Shown one piece after another: positions 51,111-61,914 of a stretch of 64,000 bases of DNA; the first letter of the stretch is position 1, and each line of letters opens with the position of its first letter. The position numbers and the translations under genes are program-made. Source of the DNA: Cyanophora paradoxa (Eukaryota; Glaucocystophyceae; Cyanophorales; Cyanophoraceae); contig QPMI01000601.1 in the NCBI GenBank assembly GCA_004431415.1, positions 62,001 to 126,000 on the forward strand. The letters run 5' to 3'. Below the pieces are notes generated by a model. The model saw only the letters and a program-made list of their open reading frames with translations. It did no database searches and was not told the origin of the DNA.

Positions 51111-52250
51111 GCTCTGTCGCGGCACCCGCACTAGCCGACCCGCCTTCACCGGTGCCCACAACACGCTCCGTGTCTCCTCCCGCCTCACCACCCTCGGGCA
51201 AGCAGGGGCGCCGAACCATCAGCTACCGCCCCTGTACCGCCCCTCCCCGAGCTCTATCAGAAGCCGAGAAGGCTCTGCTTCCCCAAATTCGCATCTGCTG
51301 GGGTCCAGCCCTCAACCGAGGCGACCATGCAGCGGAGAACGCCATCATTGGGCTCCCACGTGCTTGCATTACGACAGACAGCCGACCCTCCCGATCGCCT
51401 GCCCCGGACCTCTACGTCGCAGACCTCGCTCGCCTCTACACAGATCTAGACCTACCCCCGCACCTAGGGATGGGCGAGCTCGGACTATTGCAAGTGCACT
51501 TCCCCGTGGAGTCTCGGACCGTGTGGTTGATGCCTTCTTCGATGTCCTGGCAGCCCGTCCCGTGTGCCGTGGGGGCGACGTTTGCTTCCTTCCTACCGCG
51601 ATCTCCACGGTCGGTGCAGGCGCCCAACCCCACACCCTGAACCCAGCACAAGCCCTGCAATATCTGCCGCCACGGCCACTACGGTCGTACCGCATGGTTT
51701 TCTTCCCTGCTCTGGTCCCGTCCCGCCTCCCGCAGCGGGAAGGCGACTCGGCCGACCACTGGGTCCTCCTTCTCATTGCCCCCAGACAACGCTCGATCCG
51801 AATCTACGACGGCGGCAACCGAAGCCGACCCGACCGAACAGCCCTCGGCCTTGACCTTGTCAGAATCTGGCTTCGAAGGGATGACGAGCCCTTCGCCCCG
51901 CCTCTCTGGACATCCTTCTCGACAGACGCCTGTGACGGCCCCATCCAGATTGCCCGCTCCTCCTGTGGGATCCTTCTCCTCATGACAGCCTACGTCCTCT
52001 CGGGTGACCCGTCGACGCAACGCCTCAGCACACTCATCCGGGACTTCCCGGAACGGCTTCGGACCTACACCCATTTCATTATACTTGCCCTTTACCTCGG
52101 CACCACTGAAATAGGCTCCGCACCTTTCCCCCGGATCAGCTCGCGTTTGCGACTCCAGAAACAGCATGCGTTCCAACGCTCGGCAGCCGGCGCCGGCGAA
52201 CGGTGGCAACCTTGCACCACGGTGGCATGCTGCCGACGCCGCCTGACTCT
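51110..52250 (+). CDS. Retrotransposon ORF: C48-like protease domain 2 (catalytic residues present)
   Basis: Coding sense moves through two frames: about 51110-51520 (TISYRPCTAPPRALSEAEKA, GLLQVHFPVESRTVW) and about 51520-52250 (VVDAFFDVLAARPV, YLPPRPLRSYRMVFFPALVP). The protease motifs are SADHWVLLLIAP (His), SIRIYDGGNRS (Asp), CDGPIQIARSSCGILLLMTA (Gln region and Cys). These match the order and spacing of Ulp1/C48 peptidases, which cleave after Gly-Gly of ubiquitin-like proteins or process polyproteins. It might release the parts of this very long translation product, or remove SUMO-like marks; both are inference. It is a tandem relative of the degenerate domain upstream. Confidence 0.6.
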
Positions 52251-53830
52251 GAAATCGACGACGGAGGCGAGACCCGCTTAACACTCGAGGACAACTGGCA
52301 GGCAAGCGACAGCGAAGAGGACTCCCTCGTTGCTCACTCCTGCCCTCCCTCGCCAACGCTCATCACGTTACCAGATCCGGCAGCAGATCCCCCGCCAAAA
52401 TCAGACGAGGCCGCCTTCGCCCAGGTCGTAGGAAAACTGCAAAGAGAACGGAGGCTGCATCTGCCTCGCGCCGAGATTCTCTCTAACCTTACCCGCCCGG
52501 CATCGCTCCGCGCAGCTGAGGTTGCCACCCTCGCCGAAGAGAACTCAAAATCGCCCCCACCGGCCCCTGCGCCTGCCCCGACCAAGAAAGACCGGGCGCG
52601 AGCCCGCCGGGCGCCGGGAGCGGAACTGGTACCCAATCCAGCGTACGACTGCTACAACGACCAGGCCGATCGCCTCGCGAAAAGCTGCAACGATGGGCCT
52701 TTCCCTGCCCTTCTATACCTCCCCGCAGGATGCGGGTCCACCACCCCGCTCATCCGCTATGGCACCAAGCCTGGCTCTGCGGAGCTACCGACCGGCACAG
52801 AGAGATACGCCGGCCACCTCTTGGCGTACCGCGTGAACGGAGACCCGCGCAAACACATGGACGAGGAAGCCCACCTCGTGGATTTCATTCAGTGGAGCTG
52901 TCAACTCGAAGCTGGTAGACTCCTGCGCTTCACTGGCGGCCAAATCGACGCTGCTCTCTCCCTCATGTCCGCACACCGCAAAGATGGACGCCGCAAGACC
53001 CAAGCCGGGGTTCAGCTTCGCGCGACGCGCTCGAAACTGCTGACTGCATCTCTGGCCACGCTGCGAGTCCGTGCTCGCACGCGCCCGGACATCTATGCGG
53101 CAATCTGCCCCGAGGGACCGATTTGCCCCCGCTGCCGCCTCGCAGAGGAAGACTTCGATCACATCTGGGTATGCCCTGCTGCTGCTACTGCCGTCAACGT
53201 CTTTCGCCTAGCCGCCCGCGAACACGTCCTTAAACACGTGATGAAACACAAGCCGACGGGACTTCGCAGCTCCTGGGACTCGCTATTCCCCTTCCTACTA
53301 GACCCTGGCATGTCCAGCCCTCCGCTCGAGTTCGCTCCGGATTGCCCACTGGGCCAGAAACTAGCTATTCTCGAAGCAGCCGACCTCCTTCATCAATTCG
53401 AATTTCGCGCTCTCTTCCAGCTTGTCGCCCCGCAAGGAATTCACGTCCTACTCCGAGCCTTCGGAGTTCGAACTCTAGCTACGACCTCGCAGCAAGCAGT
53501 GAATGGATTGGTGCAACTAGCGGACGAACATGCACGGACCATCTGGAAAACCCGCTGCGACGCAGTCATAGCCTGGGAACAGGAACACGGCATCACGTCG
53601 GGCAAAAAACGCACCAAGCGGGCTAAGGCCTCAATGCTGGCTCAGGTCTCTGCTACGCCAGCCCCGGCACCAATCCCTCTCAACCCGACTACCCGATGCC
53701 CCTCGCTCGAACGCCAACAAGTCACGGTCACGGAGTACCTCGGCGGGGCAGCTCCTGCCCTGGCGGCCGAGCTGGCGGCGTTCACCTGGAAGAAGCTGGA
53801 AGAGGAACCTACTCAACAGCCCCCCGACGT
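52251..53830 (+). CDS. Retrotransposon ORF: end of RNase H and Cys/His knuckle
   Basis: The frame open from 52203 begins with an acidic linker and then gives NPAYDCYNDQADRLAKSCND at about 52635, the last catalytic motif of RNase H (Asn/Asp-x-x-Ala-Asp). The segment after it, with RATRSKLLTASLATLRVRAR and then CPRCRLAEEDFDHIWVCP at about 53128-53180, is the CCHC-type knuckle found after RNase H in several LINE clades. The rest is helical, with an Ala/Pro-rich tail. The sense frame shifts near 53830. Confidence 0.78.
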
Positions 53831-54837
53831 AGCGCCCGCCTCCGCGAACTCGACGCACGACGCCCTCGCTGCGACACCTGCGGGACAAGCTTTGCCTCCG
53901 CCCGCCGGTGCCTCCGCCACCTCGCTACCGGTCTCTGCGTCGACAGCGCAGCGGGAGTCGGCTTCCAGCTAGTCCGCAATCCTAGCCCCTCCCAGCCCAC
54001 GTCCTCGACGACCGACTTGGAACTACCCCTTCTCTACCCCCCGCAGCCCCCCGCCCGCGTAGCGAAACGGCCTGCAGTCACGCCTGCAGCACCCCCGACA
54101 TCAGCTAAACGCTTCAGAGACGAGCACGGGGCCCCGCAACACCCGCCACCGTCCACCAGCAGGCCTCCACCCGTTGGCTCCAAACGCACGGTGGAGGATG
54201 ACGTTACAGCCCCGGCCTCCAGCGCCAAACGTCGCCCAGGGATAACACCGTCAGAGCCGCCGAGCAGCAAACGCAAACACGCACCGGCCCCTCGGAAGCC
54301 TCCAGGACAGAAACGCGGCAAGCGTGACGCCTCAGCCCCGCCACCGGACCCCATTCCGGGGCTCCCTGAGGGCTCCATCTTTAAATTCTTCGCCCAGGCG
54401 AATGGAAACCGACGGCAGAAACCACTCTGCGGCCGCCTAGCGAGCGCGCCCCCGCGGGCCAAGCAACCTCGAAACCCCGGAAAAAACTCCGCCGCCGCCA
54501 GCCAGCCCGACTGGAAGAGCTGCCCCCGCTGCCCCGGCCGCCGCCACCGCCCCCGAAGCCACCGCCGATGCCACTACCGACGCCCCCTCCCAAGCCGCGC
54601 AAACCTCGAAAGCCCCGCAGCATACTCCAATACCTCCCAGACATGTGCGCAACCTGCGGCTGCCGTCGCATCCACCATGACGCGATCACCCCCACAGGCC
54701 TGGCCCGTCTCCCACATCTGCTCTGCCCCTCCAGACACGCCCGCCAGCTTCTCAGCTCATCACTGCGCCTGTCAGCCACATATCATTTCCTTCATGTCGA
54801 CCCCTCGGGGCACAACATCCTGAAATACAAAGGCTAG
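53830..54837 (+). CDS. Retrotransposon ORF: C-terminal zinc motifs
   Basis: RRPRCDTCGTSFASARRC then LRHLATGLC (about 53845-53920) is a C2HC finger-like motif. A Pro/Lys/Arg-rich region follows, and after one more frameshift (about 54560) comes MCATCGCRRIHHDAITPTGL with HLLCPSRHARQL (about 54640-54740), a second Cys/His cluster, ending at the stop 54835-54837. Such terminal fingers in LINEs bind nucleic acid. No stop-free single frame covers the region, so the copy is damaged here or contains sequence errors. Confidence 0.6.
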
Positions 54838-54871
54838 CAAGGAGGTCCGGGGGGGGAGGGGAGGGGAGGGG

Positions 54872-54909
<38 letters not shown>

Positions 54910-55309
54910 CGCAGGTCTCGGAGCGCGGCGCCTCGTCCCACTGGTCGGAGCTGGACTTCGAACGGCGGCGACGACGACGGGCGCGACGACACCGTGGACT
55001 CTCCCCCCTACCGCATCTCCGCCACTATTAGATAGGACACAGCGTACCACGGCCAAGTTCTACGAGACATCAAGCGGGCATCTAGGACCGTGCAGCTCAT
55101 CATGCCGCGCTCACTGCTAGAGGACCGGCGCATATTATGTTCTGGAGGCGACTCGGTAGACTACAGCTAAAGCACCAGCTCGACACGACTAGTAGCTGTA
55201 GCACTCTTGTCACCTATCTCCTCCTGCAGTCAGCATCCCAGTATCCAGTAGGCGAGGAGCGGGGGACTGTTGTCAAGTGTGTACGAATGCAACAGGTTGT
55301 TCAAAAAAA
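54838..55309 (+). other. Retrotransposon 3' untranslated region with a long G tract
   Basis: 470 bases without a convincing gene, including a run of 37 G (54873-54909) preceded by GGGGAGGGGAGGGGC-type DNA. It ends GTTGTTCAAAAAAA at the right target-site duplication. The G tract could form a quadruplex, and its length is uncertain in any sequencing method. Confidence 0.75.
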
Positions 55310-55327
55310 ATTCAGAAGAGCGAATCG
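55310..55327. repeat. Target-site duplication, right copy (18 bp)
   Basis: Identical to 34441-34458. Fibre-gene codons in the same frame resume here and continue to 58357. Confidence 0.97.
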
Positions 55328-58300
55328 GTTCCCCAGATAACAGAGGGCGTTTTCACATTAGACCCCGCGAAACCGACCTTAGAAATTGTCGAAAATGGGA
55401 ACGTTGTGGATATTATCGGCGCCAATGCTCCGAATGTGAGATCCTTAGCACTTGATAAAACGACTATATCATTTGCAGAGGAAATTCCGGCATTTACCAC
55501 AGAGAAACAGGCACTGAGAACAGATCATGTTCACATTACCAGAGACAATATAAACGATCTTTTGGGCAAGGACATTGTAAAGGCGTTTTTGGAGTTTGAA
55601 AGGAGCAAGAACACCAAAGATTCCAGCCAGGATGGAACCCTCACGACCCACACAACCGAGATCGCGGCTTTGCAGTCCGAAATTAATGCACTGTTTGCAG
55701 CAGATGGAGCGCTTGCAATTACCTTAGCCCATATTCTATCGAAAAGGAACATTTACCCTTCTATTGATAATGCATACCGAATTGGTCTCTCGAATCTGAG
55801 ATGGTCAGAGTTGCATGGAGTTTCCATGTTTGCCTCCAATTTAATCCTTCCATTTAATCACTCACTCCGACCCAATCAGATTCTCACCAGTGAAAATGCA
55901 CTAATCAGCTACACCGACTATAATAGTAACCTTTCCCGCTCAGTTTCGCGAACTGAGACCTACACTGTCGAGGGATACCCGCAGAAATTCGCAGGTCTCG
56001 AAGTTTATGTAGTTTATGCAGACAGTCCAACATACACATTTACTTGGGATCAATTGGGTGTCACAGGTTTCGAGATTTTACCTACGGTTACCTTGGTCGA
56101 TCATACAGTTTACTATAATCAAATCACTTTCACTGATGAATATAACAAGGCATATGTCCAAAATATCACCTCCACAGGGTTTCAGGTTTTGTTCCAATAT
56201 GTTGGAACAAATACTCTCATTATCCGGAACTCCTCACTGAACACCATAGCTAATCTGAGTTTCACTCTGAATATCAATTATATCACCCCTGAATTCGATA
56301 GCAAACCCAGAGTAAAGGTTTACCGAGATTTACAGGTAAATAATGTCGTCCCCTTCCCAGCCTCCAATATACAGATTGGCGAACCCACAAATCCCTTCAA
56401 ACGAGAATATCTTAAAGAGCTCTATATAACAAAGTCCGATTTTGCAGATGCTGTCGCTTTGGTTAACTCCCCGACACCCAGTATATCATACCACAATATC
56501 AAAGCATTTACCCCTATGACTCAGACAGGTAGCAGGTCATTCCCGAGCTCAGAACTATTAAGTATGGTAAATGGTTACTATTATAGATATACTCCATCAG
56601 AGTCGATTACTATACCTATTACCTTCACATCGGCATTTAATGCCCCCCCAACTGTTACCATAGTAGATACCAATCGATATTTCGCCCAGCCCTCAGGAGG
56701 CATAACACCAGCACCCAAATATACTACCGTTTTTCGAGCAGAGAATGTCACCACGACGGGCTTTAATCTTGTAGCCGACCCAACAATACATACTCCTGTC
56801 ACAGGCTACCCAGTCGGTGTCTACTTCTATACATATAATGCCACCACAGCGAAATTCGAGTATCCCCCATACACAGTAGGGTGGTCAGCTGTGGGTCAGA
56901 CTCCCCAGTATGATGATACTGATAGATTAAAAATAAAGTATCCACTCGATGTGACCGACCTCTATACTACAAGGATCAATGGGCAGAATTTCGTATTTAA
57001 TGGAACCAATGCGACTCTGATCGATAATCGAGTTACAAATAATTACTTTTTCGATTCTCGATATATTAATACTTGCAACATTGTCATACAGAACACGTTT
57101 GAGAATCGAAGTAAGACCTTAACAGTCACCTTGCCCACTCACTCGAATGTCTCAGATGGATTTCACTATTACCTGTTCAATCGCAATTACACCTCATATA
57201 TTCCATATCCTTCTGAGACTGTCAACATGAGCTATCCCAGAGCTACCCTAACATCGACCAATGCTGACTTCTTTGGATCCACGGACTTTATGACCTTCTT
57301 TGCTTTCACATCCTCTACTGATGGTCTGTTAGTTTATTACACTTTCAGATATGATGCAGTTTGGACTCAGCTTGACAGCCACCCAAATACAGATGTAATC
57401 GAAGTGGGCGATAAGAAATATATAAAAACCGCTTCCCCATGGGTGTGCACTGTCCGGCTCGACGACAGATACACTCCCAACCTAAATAACATTGGAATGC
57501 ACTCGACATGCAATATTTATGTTCAAGGTGCAATTTCAGCTTCAAAGTACTTTGAGGGTGGGAACTGTGATGCAGGGCATCGATTGCTATCGCGAAATGG
57601 ACTCTTTGAGTCATTCAGTGGGACAGCTCTACCTCCCTTTATTAGGGACACAGTCTATGATACTACATGCAATATTTGGGTGTGCCGATCTGTGAGCAAT
57701 CCGCCTGTGACAAAGGAATTATATAAATATCTTTCAGATACCTATGGTGCCATCACAGGGTCTTCAACAGGAAATCCAGCGACGGCTCCCATCGTGTTTG
57801 CAAATGCATACACAGCGCCAACATCATTGTCAGGGTCGACAGAGCCGCCACCAAACGATCCCAATCCGAACCAGCCTAACCCAGATCCCGATTCGAAAGA
57901 TCCCCCTACAACTGATCCAGATCCAAACACGACACCTAATAATCCCACCAATCCTACAAATCCAGTCGGAGCACCCGGAATGGATCCCGGGACATTAGTG
58001 CTTCTCATTCTCTTGCCAATTCTCGGTGCCCTTGGACTTGTGCTTGCATACAAATTCCGAGCTCTATGTTGTGCTTGCATAGACAGAACCATTGCAGGAG
58101 CAGGTAATAAATACTCGGTGCCAGAAATGAATGTGACCCAAACAGCCGAAGGAGATGTGGGCTTAGAGGTGAGGTCAGCCGAGGGGCATGGTCTTAGTGT
58201 AGTGAGAACTGATCAACCACCAGCAAGTAGGGCAGCACCCAAAAAATCGCGAGCAGAACGAATGGCTGAATCAATAATAAAAGATAATGCAGACTTTATG

Positions 58301-58357
58301 GCGGAAATGGCACAGCGAGAAGGGAGAATATATGAACATGTTCCAAATGTTATGTAG
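55328..58357 (+). pseudogene. Fibre protein of element B, 3' part, with a C-terminal membrane anchor
   Basis: About 1010 codons continuing the fibre gene after the insertion. Residues near the start (TEKQALRTDHVHITRDNIND) and a coiled-coil-like stretch lead into repeated beta modules: YPQKFAGLEVYVVYADSPTY, FEILPTVTLVDH, NITSTGFQVLF, and again FNAPPTVTIVDT, VTTTGFNLV, an H-type-lectin-like pattern. A Pro/Asn/Asp-rich stalk (PPPNDPNPNQPNPDPDSKDP) precedes a clear membrane helix at about 57992-58054 (TLVLLILLPILGALGLVLAY) and a Cys-containing basic tail of about 100 residues. The element A fibre has no such helix. A membrane-anchored spike would imply a lipid envelope, inner membrane or host-surface display; this is inference. 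Confidence 0.8.
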
Positions 58358-58394
58358 CGATCCTAATTTTGTAGTATGCCATAATAGAGAAATA

Positions 58395-59858
58395 ATGACG
58401 GAACCCATAGTAGAAACGACAGTAAAGAATGCTGTATTGGATAATCAATTTTATATAACCCATGCCAATATACCCAGTGAATCCAATGACCTAATTGTTA
58501 ATCTAAAAGGCTATGTGATGGGAGCTATGGCTTCTAACCTATGGAATGACCTTTTCGGTTACGAGTTTGGTCACATCTATGACATTGCAAATGGGATCGG
58601 CTATGTGGATGCGATGGCAGGCACAGCCTTTCGAAATCTAAATTGCAACTGTGTGGGTGGGTGGATGTTTCAGATCTGTTCAAATGTCGATCCTACTATT
58701 GATCCCGCCACGATAACCTTTGATTGCAATCTGTTTGCCCCCAAAACCATTTTCTCCATCACTTGCAATCTCGTTAATTCGGATGTGCCCATTGTGGCAC
58801 CTGTAATAGGTGCATCAAATATGTATATCCAAAGAAATCCGGTCGTGCATACAGGCGCCGAATTTATATTGGGCGACAACACCCCAATTAGTCGACTCGA
58901 ATTGCCCACGAATTTCACCTTTAATCTCGTGGATGAGTTCCCTAACAGTCAAAGTCTCATGTATTTCACCTCTGAAAATCGCCTTTCTGGTGCATTCTCA
59001 CCCATTGAGCTGTCTATACCGAAGCAAAAGGTGAGCTATAAGGAGCTTACAGATGTGCCGGCGGGATTTAGTGGGAAGTGGAGTGATATCATTCAGAAGC
59101 CGACTTGGAGTAGTGTAGCATACACAGGAAATTACTATGATTTAGTAGGAACTCCCGATTTCACAAGCTATATACCTCGTTGGATTGATCAAGGTGTAAT
59201 TATATCAGAATCTACGCTCCCTTTCAATGGGACATGGGATAGGTTATTTACTAAGCCGAATTTGCATGCTGTTGCCACAAGTGGTGACTACAACGATTTA
59301 ACTAACACCCCTATTGCACCGACCTTGCATGCTGTGGCTACAAGTGGGAGCTATACAGATTTAGTTAATACACCTAACCTCCACGCTGTGGCTACAAGTG
59401 GAAATTATGATGATCTTATTAACACACCTACTTCGCCACCTACTCACAATCACAGCATAGAGTTGCTCACGAATTTCGGTAGTTATGTGAATCCAAATGC
59501 ATATGTGCAACAAGGGACAATGGATGTAGTAATTCCTGCCGGAGTCTATTACAAAGGGGATTTTACCACAGTATCGGGAACCGTTACATTCTCAACCCCA
59601 TTTTTTAGTGATCCTGTAATTACTGCTACTCTCGAAAACAGTATTATTTTAACAAGTGTCGATTTCACCAATAGCATATATCTCTCTGCTGAATATCAGT
59701 TCGGAAATCGCATTGGGTTCAAAAATAAATTCACTTGGATTGCGATATTCACTTGTTACTCGGACATCAATTATAACAGTGTGATCCAAAGCAATCGCAC
59801 CCTTAAACTCCATTGGATTGCTGTCGGACCTCTCCAAAACAATAATATTCTCGCTTAA
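58395..59858 (+). CDS. Second fibre-like / receptor-binding protein, element B
   Basis: 487 residues from MTEPIVETTVKNAVL; the frame is open to 58287, but the earlier Mets overlap the end of the fibre gene. Residues about 200-350 contain four copies of a phage-fibre repeat of the form VA(T/Y)(S/T)G.Y.DL..TP (LHAVATSGDYNDLTNTP and relatives), also present once in the element A fibre (18497-18545). The last ~110 residues (VYYKGDFTTVSGTVTFSTPF, FSDPVITATL) end in an H-type-lectin-like beta domain comparable to the end of the element A fibre. So this gene seems to carry the tip that in element A is part of the single giant fibre. Structural role in host recognition is inferred. Confidence 0.72.
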   Translation: MTEPIVETTVKNAVLDNQFYITHANIPSESNDLIVNLKGYVMGAMASNLWNDLFGYEFGHIYDIANGIGYVDAMAGTAFRNLNCNCVGGWMFQICSNVDPTIDPATITFDCNLFAPKTIFSITCNLVNSDVPIVAPVIGASNMYIQRNPVVHTGAEFILGDNTPISRLELPTNFTFNLVDEFPNSQSLMYFTSENRLSGAFSPIELSIPKQKVSYKELTDVPAGFSGKWSDIIQKPTWSSVAYTGNYYDLVGTPDFTSYIPRWIDQGVIISESTLPFNGTWDRLFTKPNLHAVATSGDYNDLTNTPIAPTLHAVATSGSYTDLVNTPNLHAVATSGNYDDLINTPTSPPTHNHSIELLTNFGSYVNPNAYVQQGTMDVVIPAGVYYKGDFTTVSGTVTFSTPFFSDPVITATLENSIILTSVDFTNSIYLSAEYQFGNRIGFKNKFTWIAIFTCYSDINYNSVIQSNRTLKLHWIAVGPLQNNNILA

Positions 59859-59879
59859 TAAGTAAAGAACAATCAAAAG

Positions 59880-60350
59880 ATGTCAACTGTATTCACGCCT
59901 GTGTTTTCTTTGAGTGCAAGTGCTGTCCATAATGTCCAACACACAGTCTATGATTTATCTCCGAGCCACCCTTCGACTGAGACAGCGAAAACCGATTCTT
60001 TTAATGACCAAAGCATACTCAGAGTCAAAGAACTCAGAGCTGACAAGATTGATGGACTCGTTAAAGCTACTCAAATGATCGTATCGAATCGACCCGCAAT
60101 ATCTTCGGGGCTGGTCACCAAAGAAAATCTATATGAGGGTCAACAGGATTCCAAAACGGCTTTTAATCCGGCTGATAGGAATTCGGCGGCTTTTCAAGTT
60201 TACAGTGGTGGGGCATGGATTGGGACTGGACTGAGTGTGAATGGGACAGTGACAGCAACTTCTTATGGGGCTGTGAATGCAACCACTGGTGGATATTTGT
60301 AGGTGGGGGCAAAGATATTATTGATGACCCAACCCCATAAAAGATATATC
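59880..60350 (+). pseudogene. Fibre-associated paralogue 1, element B (internal deletion)
   Basis: The start (FTPVFSLSASAVHNVQHTVY, SILRVKELRADKIDGLVKAT) matches 19738-20592 of element A, and GGAWIGTGLSVNG matches GGAFIGGGCRVSG. The frame stops at 60302, about 140 residues short. Directly beyond, out of frame, the codons for the conserved last residues DIIDDPTP are still present (about 60321-60350). So an internal segment was lost and the end kept out of frame. The next gene's leader follows intact. Confidence 0.72.
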
Positions 60351-60363
60351 CCTTTAATGTAAA

Positions 60364-61198
60364 ATGGCAGAGGCACCCACACCAATAGAGCGAATTATAA
60401 CACCACAGCTATCATTAGCTGCCCCAGCAAACCATGTTCTGCAGCATGCTACATTTGATGATGTAGAGGGTCTCCCATCCACAGAGGTCCAACCTACAAT
60501 GAACACCTTTGGTTCCACCCACAAACTGAGATTGCAGGAACTCAGATGTGATAAAAATAATGGATTAGTTAAGACAACTAAGCTACTTGTTACCAATGCA
60601 AACTTTTCTGCTCATTATGGAGACCCAGATAGCTATGGAGATCCTCTGTCTACTTATTCTTTTGAATCTAGGTCTGGAGCTATTAACTGCAAATCGGGGG
60701 AGCTTATATTGGTGATGGTCTTAGGGTTGGTGGGCTGTTGGAGCGCCTCTATTTGTGAATGATCAACCCAATCCCATTGATCCTAACACAAGAATTCGAA
60801 CCTATGTCCCCAGCATGAATGCCCCATACATTATAAAGATATTCCCCATTGTTGTAAATGAACAAACAGCAGTAGTAGACTCTCTTGTTGAAATTGGTGA
60901 CCACTACAAGGTAGTTGTGGATATCCCACCAGATGTATATGCTGTATGTCAAGTAGAGGGTGGAACTCCTAATTTTGCAGTTGTGATCACCCCATATGAT
61001 AATTTTGGTATTGCTTATCATGGAGTCAATTTCGGTTTGGAAGACTATCAGTTTCTGGTGAGAGCCACCAAGTTTGGTATCTACAAGTGTGTATTATATG
61101 CTGAGAGAACCGATTTTATTGCAAGGCAGAATACCTATGCTGAGTATTATGGCACAAATCGATATTTCCCCATTTTTGGACAGGATACTGCTCCATAA
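60364..61198 (+). pseudogene. Fibre-associated paralogue 2, element B (two frameshifts)
   Basis: Nearly identical in protein sequence to 20616-21446 of element A. Comparison shows one G lost from a G run near 60700 (five G instead of six) and one base lost near 60735; together they close the first frame at 60762, and the second opens at 60755 and runs to 61198. The leader AAAAGATATATCCCTTTAAT before the ATG is identical to that of element A. Function unknown, presumed structural. Confidence 0.8.
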
Positions 61199-61220
61199 GA
61201 ATATTGGTTATATATAGAGT

Positions 61221-61493
61221 ATGGATAGTAAAACAAAAAAGTTTATTGATGCTGCTATGACAGTTCATGGTAAAGATAAATTCGATTACAGTGAGACACA
61301 TTACATCAAAGCTCAAGAGAAAGTATCTGTGAGATGTTTGCAGTGTAATAAGGTGATCCTTACCTATCCCTTTAATCATGTGAAGGGATCAGGTTGCAGG
61401 GACTGTAACAAAAGAAAGAGTCAAGCACACAGGAAAAGAGCTACTTCATCAATCAGAGTAGAGTATAGGGATATTTGCATTAGGTTTGACTAG
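61221..61493 (+). CDS. Zinc-ribbon (DUF723-type) protein, element B
   Basis: A 90-residue intact protein, orthologue of 21474-21746: KFIDAAMTVHGKDKFDYSET, VRCLQCNKVI, then CRDCNKRKSQAHRKR. Four Cys in two pairs could bind one zinc. Same neighbours as in element A (fibre-associated gene before, decarboxylase after). Confidence 0.7.
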   Translation: MDSKTKKFIDAAMTVHGKDKFDYSETHYIKAQEKVSVRCLQCNKVILTYPFNHVKGSGCRDCNKRKSQAHRKRATSSIRVEYRDICIRFD

Positions 61494-61516
61494 TTAATTT
61501 TTCTAAGGTATTCTTA

Positions 61517-61914
61517 ATGGAGACTAAATACAGAGGCTTTCATGTTATGCTTGATTACAAGGCTAAATCAGCTATAGCAACAGGTTATGAGCATGTTAGC
61601 TTCCTAGGTAATTGGATTATGGAACCCTTGAACAAGCAGTATTGAGACAAGGTATTAGGATTGTTCATAAGCATTGTGAGATATTTGATGGCAAACTATC
61701 ACCTCCTGGTTTTGCTTTGGTTCTGCTATTAGATGAAAGCCATTGTACAGCTCATTGTTATTCCAATGAAGGCATGTTAGCAATTGATATATTCAGTTGT
61801 GGTAAAGAAGCTCAGCATAAAACACAATCAGTAGCAGATGAGATCGATAAAACAATGAATTTCTTAACATTTGAGAAGACTGAGAGACATAAACATGATA
61901 GATTCCCGTTTTGA
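61517..61914 (+). pseudogene. speH: S-adenosylmethionine decarboxylase, element B (one frameshift)
   Basis: The start METKYRGFHVMLDYKAKSAI parallels RGFHVMLDYKFG of element A. A single-base shift near 61620 moves the sense frame; the second part (LEQAVLRQGIRIVHKHCEIF onward) keeps DESHCTAHC with the pyruvoyl Ser, His and the later Cys (IDIFSCG) at the same spacing as in A. The enzyme would decarboxylate AdoMet for polyamine synthesis if expressed whole. That the active-site part is conserved while one base is missing upstream suggests recent damage or a sequence error. Confidence 0.8.

Larger units (their letters stand above)
34459..55309 (+). mobile_element. Very long non-LTR (LINE) retrotransposon, 5'-truncated
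   Basis: A 20851-bp GC-rich insertion flanked by perfect 18-bp duplications, with a 3' run of seven to eight A residues (55303-55310). It encodes, in order, a disordered Pro/Ala-rich region, a 46-residue tandem repeat block, hydrophobic segments, an apurinic-type endonuclease, reverse transcriptase, RNase H, two C48-like protease domains, the final RNase H motif with a Cys/His knuckle, and C-terminal zinc motifs. A reading frame is already open at the first base inside the left junction, so the copy is 5'-truncated and the full element is longer still. At least seven frameshifts interrupt the coding frame. Domain order (endonuclease, RT, RNase H, zinc knuckle) is that of I/Tad/Dualen-like clades; the exact clade cannot be set here. 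Confidence 0.92.
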
